Of a stretch of DNA of 64,000 nt, positions 36,447 through 45,278 are shown one piece after another; position 1 is the stretch's first letter; the number at the start of each line of letters is the position of its first letter. Origin of the DNA: DATJIG01 sp050260515 (GTDB taxonomy: Bacteria; Pseudomonadota; Alphaproteobacteria; SMXQ01). The translations under genes and the position numbers were made by a program. The notes under the pieces are model-generated. The model ran no database searches. It was not told the origin of the DNA and worked only from the letters and a program-made list of their open reading frames with translations. The stretch spans positions 124,001 through 188,000 of the forward strand of contig JBLNCI010000022.1 in assembly GCA_050260515.1 (NCBI GenBank), written 5' to 3'.

Positions 36447-37700
36447 ATGTCAGACAGCAAAAACGTCAGCGGGTTTCGGCGCGCGCTGCGCCATCGTGAT
36501 TACGCGCGCTACACCGTGGGCGGCCTGCTGTCGATGAGCGCCGACTGGTCCGGTCGTATCGCCGTCGGCTGGCTGACCTGGCAATTCACCGAATCTCCGG
36601 CATGGCTCGGAGTCATGTCGTTCAGCGACATGGCGCCCACGGTACTGCTGAGCCCGCTCGCCGGCGCTTACGCGGACCGCTTCGATCGCCTGAAGGTCTG
36701 CACGGCTACGGCGATGCTGAGCGCGATCTTCGCGAGTTCTCTGCTCCTCCTTTACATCTCCGGGTTGCTCAGCGTCTGGACCCTGTTCGCGGTGGTGGTC
36801 TTGAACGGCATCAGCGCAGCCGTTGCGCAACCGTCGCGGATCGCCATCGTCCCGAACATGATCCCCCGCGAGGACCTCGGCCCAGCCGTCGCGCTCAACT
36901 CGGTGACCTTCAACCTGTCGCGGTTCTCCGGGCCGATGCTCGCGGGCTTCATTCTGGCGCAGCTCAGTGCCGGGTGGGTCTTCGCCGTGAATGCCTGCTT
37001 TCAGCTCGCGTTCGTGGCGGTGCTGCTCAGGCTCACGTCAAAGGAGACTGACGCGCCGAAACCGCGCGGCTCCATCACCGCCGACATCGCGGAGGGCGTC
37101 CGCTACACCATGCGGCACCCGGGCATCGGACCGGTGATGTTCCTGCTCATCGTGAGCTCAGTCGGCACACGGCCGTTCATCGATCTGCTGCCGGGCTTCG
37201 CCGCCTCGGTATTCGGCCGCGGTCCGGAGGGCCTGGCCACGCTGACTTCGACAGTCGGACTCGGCGCTCTGGCCGGCGCGAGTTACCTGACGATCCGAAC
37301 GGCGATAGGTGGTCTGACGCGGATCGCCGTGACCGCCGTCCTGGTGATCGGCGTCGGGCTCATTGCATTTTCGATGACGGAGAATTTCTGGCTCGCCGTC
37401 GTTTGTCTTTTCGTCGTGGGCGTCGGCCTGTCCGTGTCCGCGACGGGCATCATGACGCTGGTCCAGGCATCCGTGGACGCATCGATGCGCGGGCGCGTAC
37501 TGAGCCTTTACGGATTGATCTTCCGCGGCGGACCGGCGCTGGGCTCTATGACGATGGGCTGGGCCGCGCAGTTCGTCGGGCTGCAGATCCCGGTTGCCGC
37601 CGGGGCCGTGATCTGCATCGTCTTGTGGGCATGGACCACGCGCAACCTCGGCGACGTCGCCCGCACCCTGGAACGTGAGAGTCACCATGAGCGAGTCTGA
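36447..37700 (+). CDS. MFS transporter
   Basis: 417 residues with 12 predicted membrane helices. The loop 2-3 signature appears as GAYADRFDRLK, and helix 4-5 carries VPNMIPREDLGPAVALNSV, typical of the enterobactin-exporter-like/DUF894 drug-efflux branch. Its substrate is unknown. The Nudix gene starts inside its last codons (14-bp overlap), so the two are co-expressed. It is divergent from the exported amidohydrolase. Confidence 0.88.
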   Translation: MSDSKNVSGFRRALRHRDYARYTVGGLLSMSADWSGRIAVGWLTWQFTESPAWLGVMSFSDMAPTVLLSPLAGAYADRFDRLKVCTATAMLSAIFASSLLLLYISGLLSVWTLFAVVVLNGISAAVAQPSRIAIVPNMIPREDLGPAVALNSVTFNLSRFSGPMLAGFILAQLSAGWVFAVNACFQLAFVAVLLRLTSKETDAPKPRGSITADIAEGVRYTMRHPGIGPVMFLLIVSSVGTRPFIDLLPGFAASVFGRGPEGLATLTSTVGLGALAGASYLTIRTAIGGLTRIAVTAVLVIGVGLIAFSMTENFWLAVVCLFVVGVGLSVSATGIMTLVQASVDASMRGRVLSLYGLIFRGGPALGSMTMGWAAQFVGLQIPVAAGAVICIVLWAWTTRNLGDVARTLERESHHERV

Positions 37701-38301
37701 GACGCCCTCCCGCAAGGTCGACATCATGGAGAAGCGGGTCGCCTACCATGGTTACTTCCGCATCGACCGCTATCGGCTCCGCCATGAGCTGTTCGGCGGC
37801 GGCATGAGCAAGCCGATCCAGCGCGAGGTCTTCGAGCGTGGTCATGCCGTCGGGCTGCTGCCCTATGATCCGGTGCGCGACGTCGTGGTGCTCATCGAGC
37901 AGTTCCGCATCGGCGCCTATGCCGCGGGCTTCGACCCTTGGATGCTCGAGATCGTTGCCGGAATCATCGAGGACGGCGAGACCCCGGAAGACGTGGCACG
38001 CCGGGAGAGCAGCGAGGAGGCGAACCTCACGCTGACGGACATCCTTCCGATCTGCCGCTATATCGCGAGCCCCGGGGGTGCCTCCGAGAGCGTGCGTGTG
38101 TTCCTGGGCCGCGTCGACGCATCCGCGGCGGGCGGCATCCACGGCCTCAATCACGAGGACGAGGATATCCGGGTCGTGCCGATGCCGTGGGCCGAAGCAC
38201 GGCGGCTGCTCGACGACGGTCGCATGTACAACGCGCTCGGCGTCGTCGCCCTGCAGTGGCTGGCGCTGCATCGCGATGAGATTCGCGCGAAGTGGCGGTG
38301 A
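37687..38301 (+). CDS. Nudix hydrolase, ADP-ribose pyrophosphatase type
   Basis: 204 residues from ATG 37687, overlapping the MFS stop. The Nudix box reads GIIEDGETPEDVARRESSEEANL: the key REx2EE core is intact but the usual final Gly is Asn. The N-terminal YHGYFRIDRYRLRHELF and the central SPGGASESVRVFLGRVD fit the NudF/TrgB ADP-ribose pyrophosphatase group. It probably hydrolyses ADP-ribose to AMP and ribose-5-phosphate. Confidence 0.9.
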   Translation: MSESETPSRKVDIMEKRVAYHGYFRIDRYRLRHELFGGGMSKPIQREVFERGHAVGLLPYDPVRDVVVLIEQFRIGAYAAGFDPWMLEIVAGIIEDGETPEDVARRESSEEANLTLTDILPICRYIASPGGASESVRVFLGRVDASAAGGIHGLNHEDEDIRVVPMPWAEARRLLDDGRMYNALGVVALQWLALHRDEIRAKWR

Positions 38302-38493
38302 TCACTGCGCGTGTTCGAGCGCCGCGCGACCTTCCGAGGTCAGCACCAGCGTGCCCTGGCCGTCGAAGACGACAAGGCGTTCGGCGACCGCATCCTCCCA
38401 CGCGCTATTGAGGGGGCACGTGCTCGGCCACACGTCGCGCACATCGGCATAGGTGCGTGGACGACGGTTCACCCAGTCGAGAAATTGCGCCAT
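38302..38493 (-). CDS. Small conserved-looking protein, winged-helix-like
   Basis: 63 residues from ATG 38493. The sequence starts MAQFLDWVNRRPRTYADV, has a central CPLNSAWEDAV helix, and ends LVLTSEGRAALEHAQ, a strand-turn-helix end common in winged-helix proteins. I recall similar short proteins in rhizobia and relatives, without known function. The frame is open far upstream into cysK, but nothing there looks real. It converges with the Nudix gene with no gap. Confidence 0.65.
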   Translation of the reverse strand: MAQFLDWVNRRPRTYADVRDVWPSTCPLNSAWEDAVAERLVVFDGQGTLVLTSEGRAALEHAQ

Positions 38494-38662
38494 GAGGAAC
38501 GTCGCCTGGCTCGGCACCCTTGGGCTCCGCTGAACGTTCAAGCCGCCATTCTCGCGCACGCCGACGGCGGGCTCAAGGCGAGCGGTGCTTGAACGCCCTC
38601 GGCCGCCTCGGTAGGCTGGCCACCTCTCGAATTCAGTTATTTTCCCTACATCGGAGCGCGTT

Positions 38663-39670
38663 ATGGACGTCCGGGACGGCTTTATCGGAACCGTCGGCAA
38701 CACGCCGTTGATCCGCCTGAAGCGGGCATCGGAGCTCACCGGCTGCAACATTCTGGGCAAGGCGGAGTTCCTCAACCCGGGAGGCTCCGTGAAGGACCGC
38801 GCCGCGTTGTGGATCATCCGCGACGCGGAGAAGCGCGGCGAGCTGCGCCCGGGCGGCGTCATCGTCGAAGGCACCGCCGGCAACACCGGCATCGGGCTCG
38901 CGCTCGTCGGCAACGCCCGCGGATACCGTTCGGTGATCGTGATCCCGGAGACCCAGAGTCAGGAGAAGAAGGACATGCTGCGCCTGTGCGGCGCGGAGCT
39001 GGTCGAAGTGCCGGCGGTTCCCTACTCCGATCCCGGCAACTACGTGAAGGTGTCCGGGCGCCTCGCCGCCGAGCTGAACGGCAAGGAGAAGAACGGCGCG
39101 ATCTGGGCCAACCAGTTCGACAACGTCGCCAACCGCCAGGCCCACATCGATTCGACCGGACCCGAGATCTGGGCGCAAACCGGCGGCAAGGTCGACGGCT
39201 TCGTCTGCGCGGTCGGCACCGGCGGCACCCTCGCCGGCATCGGCATGGCGCTCAAGGAGCGGAACAGGAACGTGAAGATCGCCCTCGCCGATCCCCACGG
39301 CGCCGCGCTCTACAATTTCTACAAGCACGGCGAGCTCAAGGCCGAGGGCTCCTCGATCACCGAGGGCATCGGCCAGGGCCGCATCACGAAGAACCTCGAG
39401 GGCGCGCCGATTGACGAGGCCTTCCGGATCGGCGACGAGGAAGCCCTGCCGATCATCTACGATCTTCTCAAGCACGAGGGCCTGTGCATGGGCGGGTCCA
39501 CCGGCATCAACGTGGCGGGCGCGATCCGGCTCGCGAAGATGCTCGGTCCCGGCAAGACGATCGTCACGATCCTCGCCGACTACGGTCAGCGCTATCAGTC
39601 GAAGCTCTTCAATCCGGCGTTCCTGAAGAGCCGGCATCTTCCGTACCCGGAGTGGATGGAGAAGAAGTAG
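38663..39670 (+). CDS. cysK: Cysteine synthase A family protein
   Basis: 335 residues, ATG with CGGAG upstream. It is a PLP enzyme that makes cysteine from O-acetylserine and sulfide. Visible marks are IGNTPL-type VGNTPLIRL, the PLP lysine in NPGGSVKDRAA, the substrate loop EGTAGNTGIGLA and the phosphate cup GTGGTLAG. The C-terminal extension and LADPHGA segment resemble the longer cysteine synthases of Alphaproteobacteria, some of which prefer other beta-replacement substrates. Confidence 0.9.
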   Translation: MDVRDGFIGTVGNTPLIRLKRASELTGCNILGKAEFLNPGGSVKDRAALWIIRDAEKRGELRPGGVIVEGTAGNTGIGLALVGNARGYRSVIVIPETQSQEKKDMLRLCGAELVEVPAVPYSDPGNYVKVSGRLAAELNGKEKNGAIWANQFDNVANRQAHIDSTGPEIWAQTGGKVDGFVCAVGTGGTLAGIGMALKERNRNVKIALADPHGAALYNFYKHGELKAEGSSITEGIGQGRITKNLEGAPIDEAFRIGDEEALPIIYDLLKHEGLCMGGSTGINVAGAIRLAKMLGPGKTIVTILADYGQRYQSKLFNPAFLKSRHLPYPEWMEKK

Positions 39671-39726
39671 CCTCGATGCCCCGGTTCGCTCGCTGTCTGC
39701 CGACGGACGAGCGATCAACCCACAAT

Positions 39727-40545
39727 CTATGGAATCATCGTGCGGCCGCCGGTCATGGCGATGCCCTGCCCCGTCATATAGGCGGCATCGGGGCTGACGA
39801 GGAACGCCGCCAATCCCGCCATATCCTCGGGGTAGCCGATCCGCCCGAGCGGCACGAGCTTTTTACCCCGTTCAATCAACTCCTCCGGTGTCGTGTTCTC
39901 GAGCGGCTGCGCCGTCATCGACACGCCCGGCAGGATAGCGTTCACGCGGATGTTGTGCTTCGCCCATTCGGCGGCGAGCGTCTTGGTCAGGGAGATCAGC
40001 GCCGCCTTCGATGCCGCGTAGTTCGCCCCCGTCGGCGTCGGATCCATGGCGCGGCACGAGGAGATGTTGATCACGACGCCGCGCCCCTCCTTCATCATCG
40101 CCGGCCCGAACAGGTGGCAGATGTGCCACGGCGCGACGAGGTTGACCGCGATCGTTTTCTCGAAGGCGGCGCGCGGCATGTCGATAACCGTCGCGCGGGG
40201 ATACATCGAGGCGTTGTTGATCAGCGCGTAAGGCGTTCCGAGGTCACGCATGGTCGCCTCTGCGGTCCGCTCGATGGCCGCTGCGTCGGCGAGGTCGACC
40301 GCGTAGAACGCGCCCTCCCCGCCCGCGGCTCGCACCAGTCGCAATGTCTCCTCGCCACTTGCGACGTTCACGTCCCAAAGCGCCAGCCGTGCTCCCATCC
40401 CGGCGAACCGCAGCGCAAACGCGCGGCCGAAACCGCCGCCGGCCCCGGTGATGAGGACGAGATCGCCGGGTTTGAGTCCGTCGCGGACGATGGGTTGGGT
40501 CGTGCTGCCAACGGTCATGATGCCCCCGAAGTTGTGCGGTGGCAT
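39727..40545 (-). CDS. Short-chain dehydrogenase/reductase
   Basis: 272 residues from ATG 40545 (GAGGA upstream); ATG 40518 is a shorter alternative. A complete classical SDR: ITGAGGGFGRAFA cofactor motif, NNAS at strand 4, catalytic Ser in INISSCRA, YAASKAA, and the C-terminal GQGIAMTGGRTM. The Asp after strand 2 (LWDVN) favours NAD(H). Substrate unknown. Unlike the SDR at 32049 it keeps the catalytic Ser. Confidence 0.9.
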   Translation of the reverse strand: MPPHNFGGIMTVGSTTQPIVRDGLKPGDLVLITGAGGGFGRAFALRFAGMGARLALWDVNVASGEETLRLVRAAGGEGAFYAVDLADAAAIERTAEATMRDLGTPYALINNASMYPRATVIDMPRAAFEKTIAVNLVAPWHICHLFGPAMMKEGRGVVINISSCRAMDPTPTGANYAASKAALISLTKTLAAEWAKHNIRVNAILPGVSMTAQPLENTTPEELIERGKKLVPLGRIGYPEDMAGLAAFLVSPDAAYMTGQGIAMTGGRTMIP

Positions 40546-40557
40546 CTTATCCTCGCG

Positions 40558-40587
40558 AAAAAGGGCGGATCAAACGATCCGCCCTTT
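40558..40587 (-). terminator. Intrinsic terminator after 28-residue membrane protein gene
   Basis: 12-bp perfect stem AAAGGGCGGATC / GATCCGCCCTTT, 4-base loop, followed on the minus strand by five T. It lies 24 bases past the stop of the small gene and just before the SDR start. Confidence 0.8.
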
Positions 40588-40611
40588 GCCGAATCGCGGG
40601 GACGGCTCCCC

Positions 40612-40698
40612 TCAGAAGATCGCCTTGAAGACGCCGAGCACCACCAACAGGCCGATGAGGAAGATGACGAGGATCACCCATCCCAGAACGCGCAGCAT
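40612..40698 (-). CDS. 28-residue single-pass membrane protein
   Basis: A short frame on the minus strand, ATG 40698, with a strong GGAGG nine bases upstream, stop at 40612 and an intrinsic terminator behind it. The product is one hydrophobic helix: MLRVLGWVIL at the start, a VIFLIGLLVV core and an end in FKAIF. With its own ribosome site and terminator it looks like a genuine small gene; short single-helix proteins like this occur widely in Proteobacteria, with unknown roles. Confidence 0.65.
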   Translation of the reverse strand: MLRVLGWVILVIFLIGLLVVLGVFKAIF

Positions 40699-40779
40699 GG
40701 ACACCTCCGTGGGTCGAGAAAGGCGTCGGCGCCTTCCGCGCGTGTAACGGCCACGTCGGCGATCGGGTTCCGACGCTCG

Positions 40780-41163
40780 CTAGAGGTTGGTATCGGTGAT
40801 GTTGCCGGTCTTGGCGTCGACCGTGACCCGGACCACGCGGTTGTCCTTGTATGCCGTCGCCGTGAAGGCATCGCCCGAGCGCTTGAGGTCGCGCACGTCG
40901 GCATAGCCCCGCGACTGCAGCAGCGACTTCACGCTGCTCTCGTCGATTTCGCCACGACTGATGGCACTATCGGGATTGGCGTTCTTGTCGTCGAGCGCCT
41001 TGTGGGACGAGTATCCACCTCCGGTGGCGCCCTGCGACGCATTCGAAGGCGCGCTTGTGTCCGCGCCGCCGGCGGGAGGTACTGCGTTGGAGCGGTCCTG
41101 AGCCATGGCGACGCCGGTCCCGAGCACGAGCGCAGCGGCGGCCGCGAGCCTGATCCATGTCAT
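40780..41163 (-). CDS. Periplasmic PepSY-like protein
   Basis: 127 residues with a signal peptide (VAMA-QD). A low-complexity Ser/Gly/Ala region leads to a single PepSY-like domain: VKSLLQSRGYADVRDLKRSGDAFTATAYKDNRVVRVTVDAKTGNI. Such domains are thought to inhibit proteases or modulate stress responses, but no role is proved here. It is a paralogue of the next gene upstream (41304), with the same signal, linker and domain layout. Confidence 0.75.
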   Translation of the reverse strand: MTWIRLAAAAALVLGTGVAMAQDRSNAVPPAGGADTSAPSNASQGATGGGYSSHKALDDKNANPDSAISRGEIDESSVKSLLQSRGYADVRDLKRSGDAFTATAYKDNRVVRVTVDAKTGNITDTNL

Positions 41164-41251
41164 GGTCGTGACCTCCCGGGCAAAACATTCAGCGGCCAGC
41201 TATTCTGTGAAACGAAGCCGTGCATGGGATGTTCCCCGGAGCGCCGGCGCC

Positions 41252-41282
41252 AAAGAAAAGGGGCGGACCGCGAGGTCCGCCC
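41252..41282 (-). terminator. Intrinsic terminator after second PepSY-like gene
   Basis: 9-bp stem GGGCGGACC / GGTCCGCCC with a 4-base loop, followed on the minus strand by CTTTTCTTT. It starts 21 bases past the stop at 41304 and so separates the two paralogues. Confidence 0.75.
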
Positions 41283-41303
41283 AGTTCAGCGCGCTGATAT
41301 CGT

Positions 41304-41708
41304 CTAGCCGCGAGTCTCGTCGATCTGTCCCGTCTGGGTATCGACCTTGACCTTGACCGCCTTACCGTCCTTCTTCGCATTCGCGGTGATGCTGTCGCCC
41401 GAGCGCTTGACGCCCTTCACATCGGAATAGCCGTGTGCCTTCAGCACCGAATCGACGTTCTTTTCGGTGATCTGGCTGCGCTGCGCGGTGCGCGACGCCT
41501 CCTCGCCCCCGGTGGCGCCCCGCGTCCCGGCGCGGTTCACGCCGCTTGCCGACGGATTCTGTGGAGCGGCGTCGTGATCGCTGCCCACGTTCGCTGCAGG
41601 CGCCGAACGGTTGAGCGGCTCCGACGGCGAAGCACGCTCCTGGGCCACGGCGAAGGTACTCACTCCCATGGCGAGCACCGCAGCGGTCGCAATCTTCGCA
41701 AAGTGCAT
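41304..41708 (-). CDS. Periplasmic PepSY-like protein, paralogue
   Basis: 134 residues from ATG 41708 with GGAGGA upstream. Signal peptide (FAVA-QE), a Ser/Ala/Asn-rich linker, then VDSVLKAHGYSDVKGVKRSGDSITANAKKDGKAVKVKVDTQTGQI, matching the domain of its neighbour residue for residue at many points. The two probably arose by tandem duplication and each kept its own ribosome site. The frame is open to 41828, but only as a shadow. Confidence 0.75.
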   Translation of the reverse strand: MHFAKIATAAVLAMGVSTFAVAQERASPSEPLNRSAPAANVGSDHDAAPQNPSASGVNRAGTRGATGGEEASRTAQRSQITEKNVDSVLKAHGYSDVKGVKRSGDSITANAKKDGKAVKVKVDTQTGQIDETRG

Positions 41709-41900
41709 GATCTGTCCTCCTCGTTCCGGTACATGCGCCTCGCCACGGAAAGCGGCAGGTGACGCGTCGGGAAAACGGGACGACGGGGGCGCGGTTCCGG
41801 CCCAACCGCACGTGCCTTCATTGTTCACGACAATTCGGCAAATGCGGCGCGACCAAGAGCGCCGCGTCCCGCTTAGCCGCGCGATCGCCGCATTCGCGGC

Positions 41901-42956
41901 TCAGTGGAGCCCGAACAGCTCGACCGCGTTCGGTCCGAGGATCTTGTCGGCGACGTGAGGCGGGATCTTGCCCTCGTCCTTGATGATGCGCAGCGCCTCG
42001 ATCTCCGCCGAGGTGTCGGTGTGGCCGTAGTCGGTGCCGACGACCAGCCGATCCTCGCTCGCGTACTTCAGCACCCAATCGAAGTCATCGTGGACCTGAA
42101 CCGCGACCCAGATGTTGTTGTCCTTGAGCGGGTCCTTGTCGACGCGCTTGCCCTGCTTGCGCTTGCGGATCCAGAGATCGTTGAGCGCGTAGGGAATCCA
42201 CTGAGCGCTGGCCTCGATGAACGACCACTTGGTGTTGGGGAACTTCTTCGGCAGCTCCGACATCAGGAGCTCGTGGAACGTCGCCACCATCGACAGCTTG
42301 TGGATCGGCAGGTTTACGGGAAAGAAGTAGTCGTGGATCTGGAAGCTGCCGTTGCCGGCGTGCCAGCACAGCGGGAGGTCGAGCTCGCCGGCCAGCTTGT
42401 AGAACGGGAAGAAGCGCTGGTCGGAGACGTTGCCCTCAAGCTCGAACGGCCGCATGAAGATGCCGCACGCTCCGTGCTCCTTGCAGAACCGGAGCTCCTT
42501 CTCGATCTCGGCGAGCGGTGAGCGCAGCGGCGCCATCGCCACCCAGCGCAAGCGGCCGCCGCCCTTCTTCCATATCTCGACCAACCAGCGGTTGTAGGAC
42601 TTGAACAGCGCCGCCTCGACCTCCTGGCGGTCGGTGCACGGCCGCAAGAACAGCGTCGGGAACAGCACCTGGACGTCGACCTTGAGCTCATCCATGTGCT
42701 TGACGCGCCCCTTCACGTCGCGCATCTCGCGGTGTTCCTCGGCGGTCGTGGTGTCGACGTTGCGATCCTTCGCGTAGGCGTGATTGTCGACGATCCAGAA
42801 GTCCTTGCGGACGTTGCCCTCGTTCGAGAGCTGCGTCGCACCAGCGATCTGCTGGGTGACGAGCGGCTTGTACTTCTCCTCGCCCTTCTCCATGAACTCG
42901 AAGGTGTATGGCGTCTCGATGACGTGGGCGTCGGCGTCGACGGTGCGCAAAGCCAT
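41901..42956 (-). CDS. Amidohydrolase-family protein (ACMSD-like)
   Basis: 351 residues from ATG 42956 with GGGAG upstream. It begins TVDADAHVIETP with the first metal motif (DxH), and has LCWHAGNGSFQ, KWSFIEASAQWIPY and VGTDYGHTD near the C-terminus. This set fits the amidohydrolase-2 branch, which contains aminocarboxymuconate semialdehyde decarboxylase and gamma-resorcylate decarboxylase. It has no signal peptide, so it acts in the cytoplasm. It is divergent from a binding-protein pair, suggesting a shared substrate. Confidence 0.88.
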   Translation of the reverse strand: MALRTVDADAHVIETPYTFEFMEKGEEKYKPLVTQQIAGATQLSNEGNVRKDFWIVDNHAYAKDRNVDTTTAEEHREMRDVKGRVKHMDELKVDVQVLFPTLFLRPCTDRQEVEAALFKSYNRWLVEIWKKGGGRLRWVAMAPLRSPLAEIEKELRFCKEHGACGIFMRPFELEGNVSDQRFFPFYKLAGELDLPLCWHAGNGSFQIHDYFFPVNLPIHKLSMVATFHELLMSELPKKFPNTKWSFIEASAQWIPYALNDLWIRKRKQGKRVDKDPLKDNNIWVAVQVHDDFDWVLKYASEDRLVVGTDYGHTDTSAEIEALRIIKDEGKIPPHVADKILGPNAVELFGLH

Positions 42957-43144
42957 TGGTCGCTCCCGGAAGAGGGGCGGCCCGTGCCGCCCGTGTTTGT
43001 CGTTGCGCCCATTATGGAACGCGGGGGCGGCCGACGCCAATCGCGGCGGACACGGTTTCAGCTTGGCGAGCCCTGCGCCGGCCCGGCATACTTCGACAGC
43101 TTCGGGCACGCCCCGCAGAAGGGTGGCCGAACAGGGAGCGAAAA

Positions 43145-44182
43145 ATGAAATATGTAACGTGCACGCGCGTCCTGGCGGTGGTCGCCGGATGCACCGTCGG
43201 CGCCTCCGCCTTCGCCGACGACTTCTATCAGGGCAAGCAGTTGCGACTCGTCGTCGGCTCCGATGCGGGCGGCGGCTACGATGCCTACGCCCGCCTCCTC
43301 GCCCGCCACTGGACCGACCACATTCCGGGCCAGCCGACGATCGTCGTCCAGAACATGCCGGGCGCGAGCAGCATGCGTGCGCTCAATGAGGTCGCCAACA
43401 ACGCGCCAAAGGACGGCACCGTCGTCGCCGCGGTCCAGAACAACATCGCGTTCGAGCCGCTCCTCAACATCAGCGGATCGAGCGAGAACGCCCGGTTCGA
43501 CCCGCTGGCGCTCACCTGGATCGGCGCCGCCACCAAGGACACCACCATCGCGCTGGTGTGGCACGGGTCCGCCATCCACACCATTCAGGACGCGATGAAG
43601 CGGCCAGCGAACACCGGCGCCAGCGGCCCCGCGACCTCGACAAGCATCACCGCGCGCATCTTCAACAGCGCGATCGGCACCAGGTTCAACGTCATCAACG
43701 GCTACAAGAGCCAGACGGAGATGAACCTCGCCATCGAGCGCGGCGAGCTCGACGGCGTCGTCGGCATCCAGTACGTGTCGATCGCCACCGGGAAGCCGGA
43801 CTGGATCGCCGGCAAGAAGATCCGGATCATCGCCCAGATCGGTCAGGAAAAGCACCCGGACCTCCCCGACGTGCCGCTGTTCCGCGATCTGATCCAGAGC
43901 ACCGAAGGACGTCAGGAAGCGGACCTCGCGTTCGCGAGCCTTTCCATGGGACGGCCGCTGGTGGCCCCGGGCGGCGTGCCGGCCGACCGCGTGAAGGTCC
44001 TCCGCGACAGTTTCATCGCCGCCTACGCGAGCCCCACACTGCGCGCCGACGCCGCGAAGATGAAGCTCGAGGTCATCCCGATGCGCGGCGAGGATGTCCA
44101 CGCGCTGATCGCGGCCCAATATGCGACGCCGAAGTCCGTCGTCGAGCGGGTGAAGGCGATGCTCAGCGGCGACAAGACCTGA
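43145..44182 (+). CDS. Bug/TctC-family binding protein, tandem copy 1
   Basis: 345 residues from ATG 43145 with GGGAG upstream. Signal peptide ends near FA-DD. Landmarks are VVGSDAGGGYDAYARLLARHW, IVVQNMPGASSM and NVINGYKSQTEMNLAIERGE. It is most similar to the gene 43 bp downstream, sharing long identical runs such as FEPLLNISG and GASGPATSTSITARI. Such proteins deliver carboxylates or similar ligands to TTT transporters, but no membrane subunits are present. Confidence 0.88.
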   Translation: MKYVTCTRVLAVVAGCTVGASAFADDFYQGKQLRLVVGSDAGGGYDAYARLLARHWTDHIPGQPTIVVQNMPGASSMRALNEVANNAPKDGTVVAAVQNNIAFEPLLNISGSSENARFDPLALTWIGAATKDTTIALVWHGSAIHTIQDAMKRPANTGASGPATSTSITARIFNSAIGTRFNVINGYKSQTEMNLAIERGELDGVVGIQYVSIATGKPDWIAGKKIRIIAQIGQEKHPDLPDVPLFRDLIQSTEGRQEADLAFASLSMGRPLVAPGGVPADRVKVLRDSFIAAYASPTLRADAAKMKLEVIPMRGEDVHALIAAQYATPKSVVERVKAMLSGDKT

Positions 44183-44225
44183 TTCGAGCGGACGCGTTCG
44201 CGTGTCTCGTTACCGGGAGGCTACG

Positions 44226-45254
44226 GTGAAACATCTCGCCTGGATTGCTGCCGCCGCCGTCGCGGGCGTTGTCGCCGGCGCGGCTCATGCCGACGACTTC
44301 TATCGCGGAAAGCAGATGCGGCTGATCGTCGGCTCGGACGCCGGCGGCGGCTACGACTCCTACGCGCGCCTGCTCGCGCGTCATTGGCCCGATTTCATTC
44401 CCGGCCAGCCGTCGATCGTCGTCCAGAACATGCCGGGCGCCTCCAGCATGAAGGCGATGAACGAGATCGCCAACAACGCACCGAAGGACGGGACCGTGGT
44501 CGGCGGCGTGCAGAACAACATCGCCTTCGAGCCGCTGCTCAACATCAGCGGAGCCCGCGAGAACGCCAAGTTCGATCCGCTGGAACTGACCTGGATCGGC
44601 GCCGCCACCAAGGACGTGTCGATCGCGGTGATCTGGCATGCATCCTCGATACGGACCATCGAGGACGCGATGAAGCGCTCGGTGAACGTCGGCGCCAGCG
44701 GGCCCGCAACCTCGACCAGCATCACGGCGCGGATCATGAACAGCGTGATCGGCACCAGGTTCAACGTCATCAACGGCTACAAGAGCCAGAACGACATCAA
44801 CCTGGCGATCGAGCGCGGCGAGATCGAGGGCACCATCGGCGTCCAGTACGCCACGATCACCAACACGCACCCGCACTGGCTCGCCGAGAAGAAGGTGCGG
44901 ATCGTCGCCCAAGTGGCCGCGGAGAAGCATGCGGACCTCCCGGACGTACCGCTGCTGCGCGACATCGTGAAGACCGACGACGCGCGCCGTCAGGTCGACC
45001 TCGCCTTCGCCAGCACGGGAATGGGCCGCCCCTTCCTGGCCCCCGGCGGCCTGCCGGCGGATCGGACCAAGGTGCTGCGCGACAGCTTCCTCTTGGCCTT
45101 CCGCAGCCCGGGGCTGCTCGAGGAGGCAAAGAAGCTGAAGCTCGAAATCATTCCGACGGGCGGCGAGGACATTCGCAAGCTGCTTGCCGAGGCCTATGCA
45201 AGCCCGAAGGATGTCGTGGACAAGGTCAGCGCCATGCTGGCTGGTGATAAGTAA
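44226..45254 (+). CDS. Bug/TctC-family binding protein, tandem copy 2
   Basis: 342 residues from GTG 44226, with GGGAGG seven bases upstream. Signal peptide (AHA-DD), LIVGSDAGGGYDSYARLLARHW, IVVQNMPGASSM and NVINGYKSQNDINLAIERGE. A tandem duplicate of the preceding gene and the second of a row of three plus-strand genes that ends in a deacylase-like amidohydrolase. The differences cluster in the C-terminal half, for example FLLAFRSPGLLEEA, which could change ligand choice. Confidence 0.88.
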   Translation: MKHLAWIAAAAVAGVVAGAAHADDFYRGKQMRLIVGSDAGGGYDSYARLLARHWPDFIPGQPSIVVQNMPGASSMKAMNEIANNAPKDGTVVGGVQNNIAFEPLLNISGARENAKFDPLELTWIGAATKDVSIAVIWHASSIRTIEDAMKRSVNVGASGPATSTSITARIMNSVIGTRFNVINGYKSQNDINLAIERGEIEGTIGVQYATITNTHPHWLAEKKVRIVAQVAAEKHADLPDVPLLRDIVKTDDARRQVDLAFASTGMGRPFLAPGGLPADRTKVLRDSFLLAFRSPGLLEEAKKLKLEIIPTGGEDIRKLLAEAYASPKDVVDKVSAMLAGDK

Positions 45255-45278
45255 AGGCCGGTACCGAGGGAGGTCCGC

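Noticed and set aside
40560..40587. Mobile-element inverted repeat
   Set aside because: It is a terminator hairpin with a T-run, no transposase is near and no target duplication is visible.
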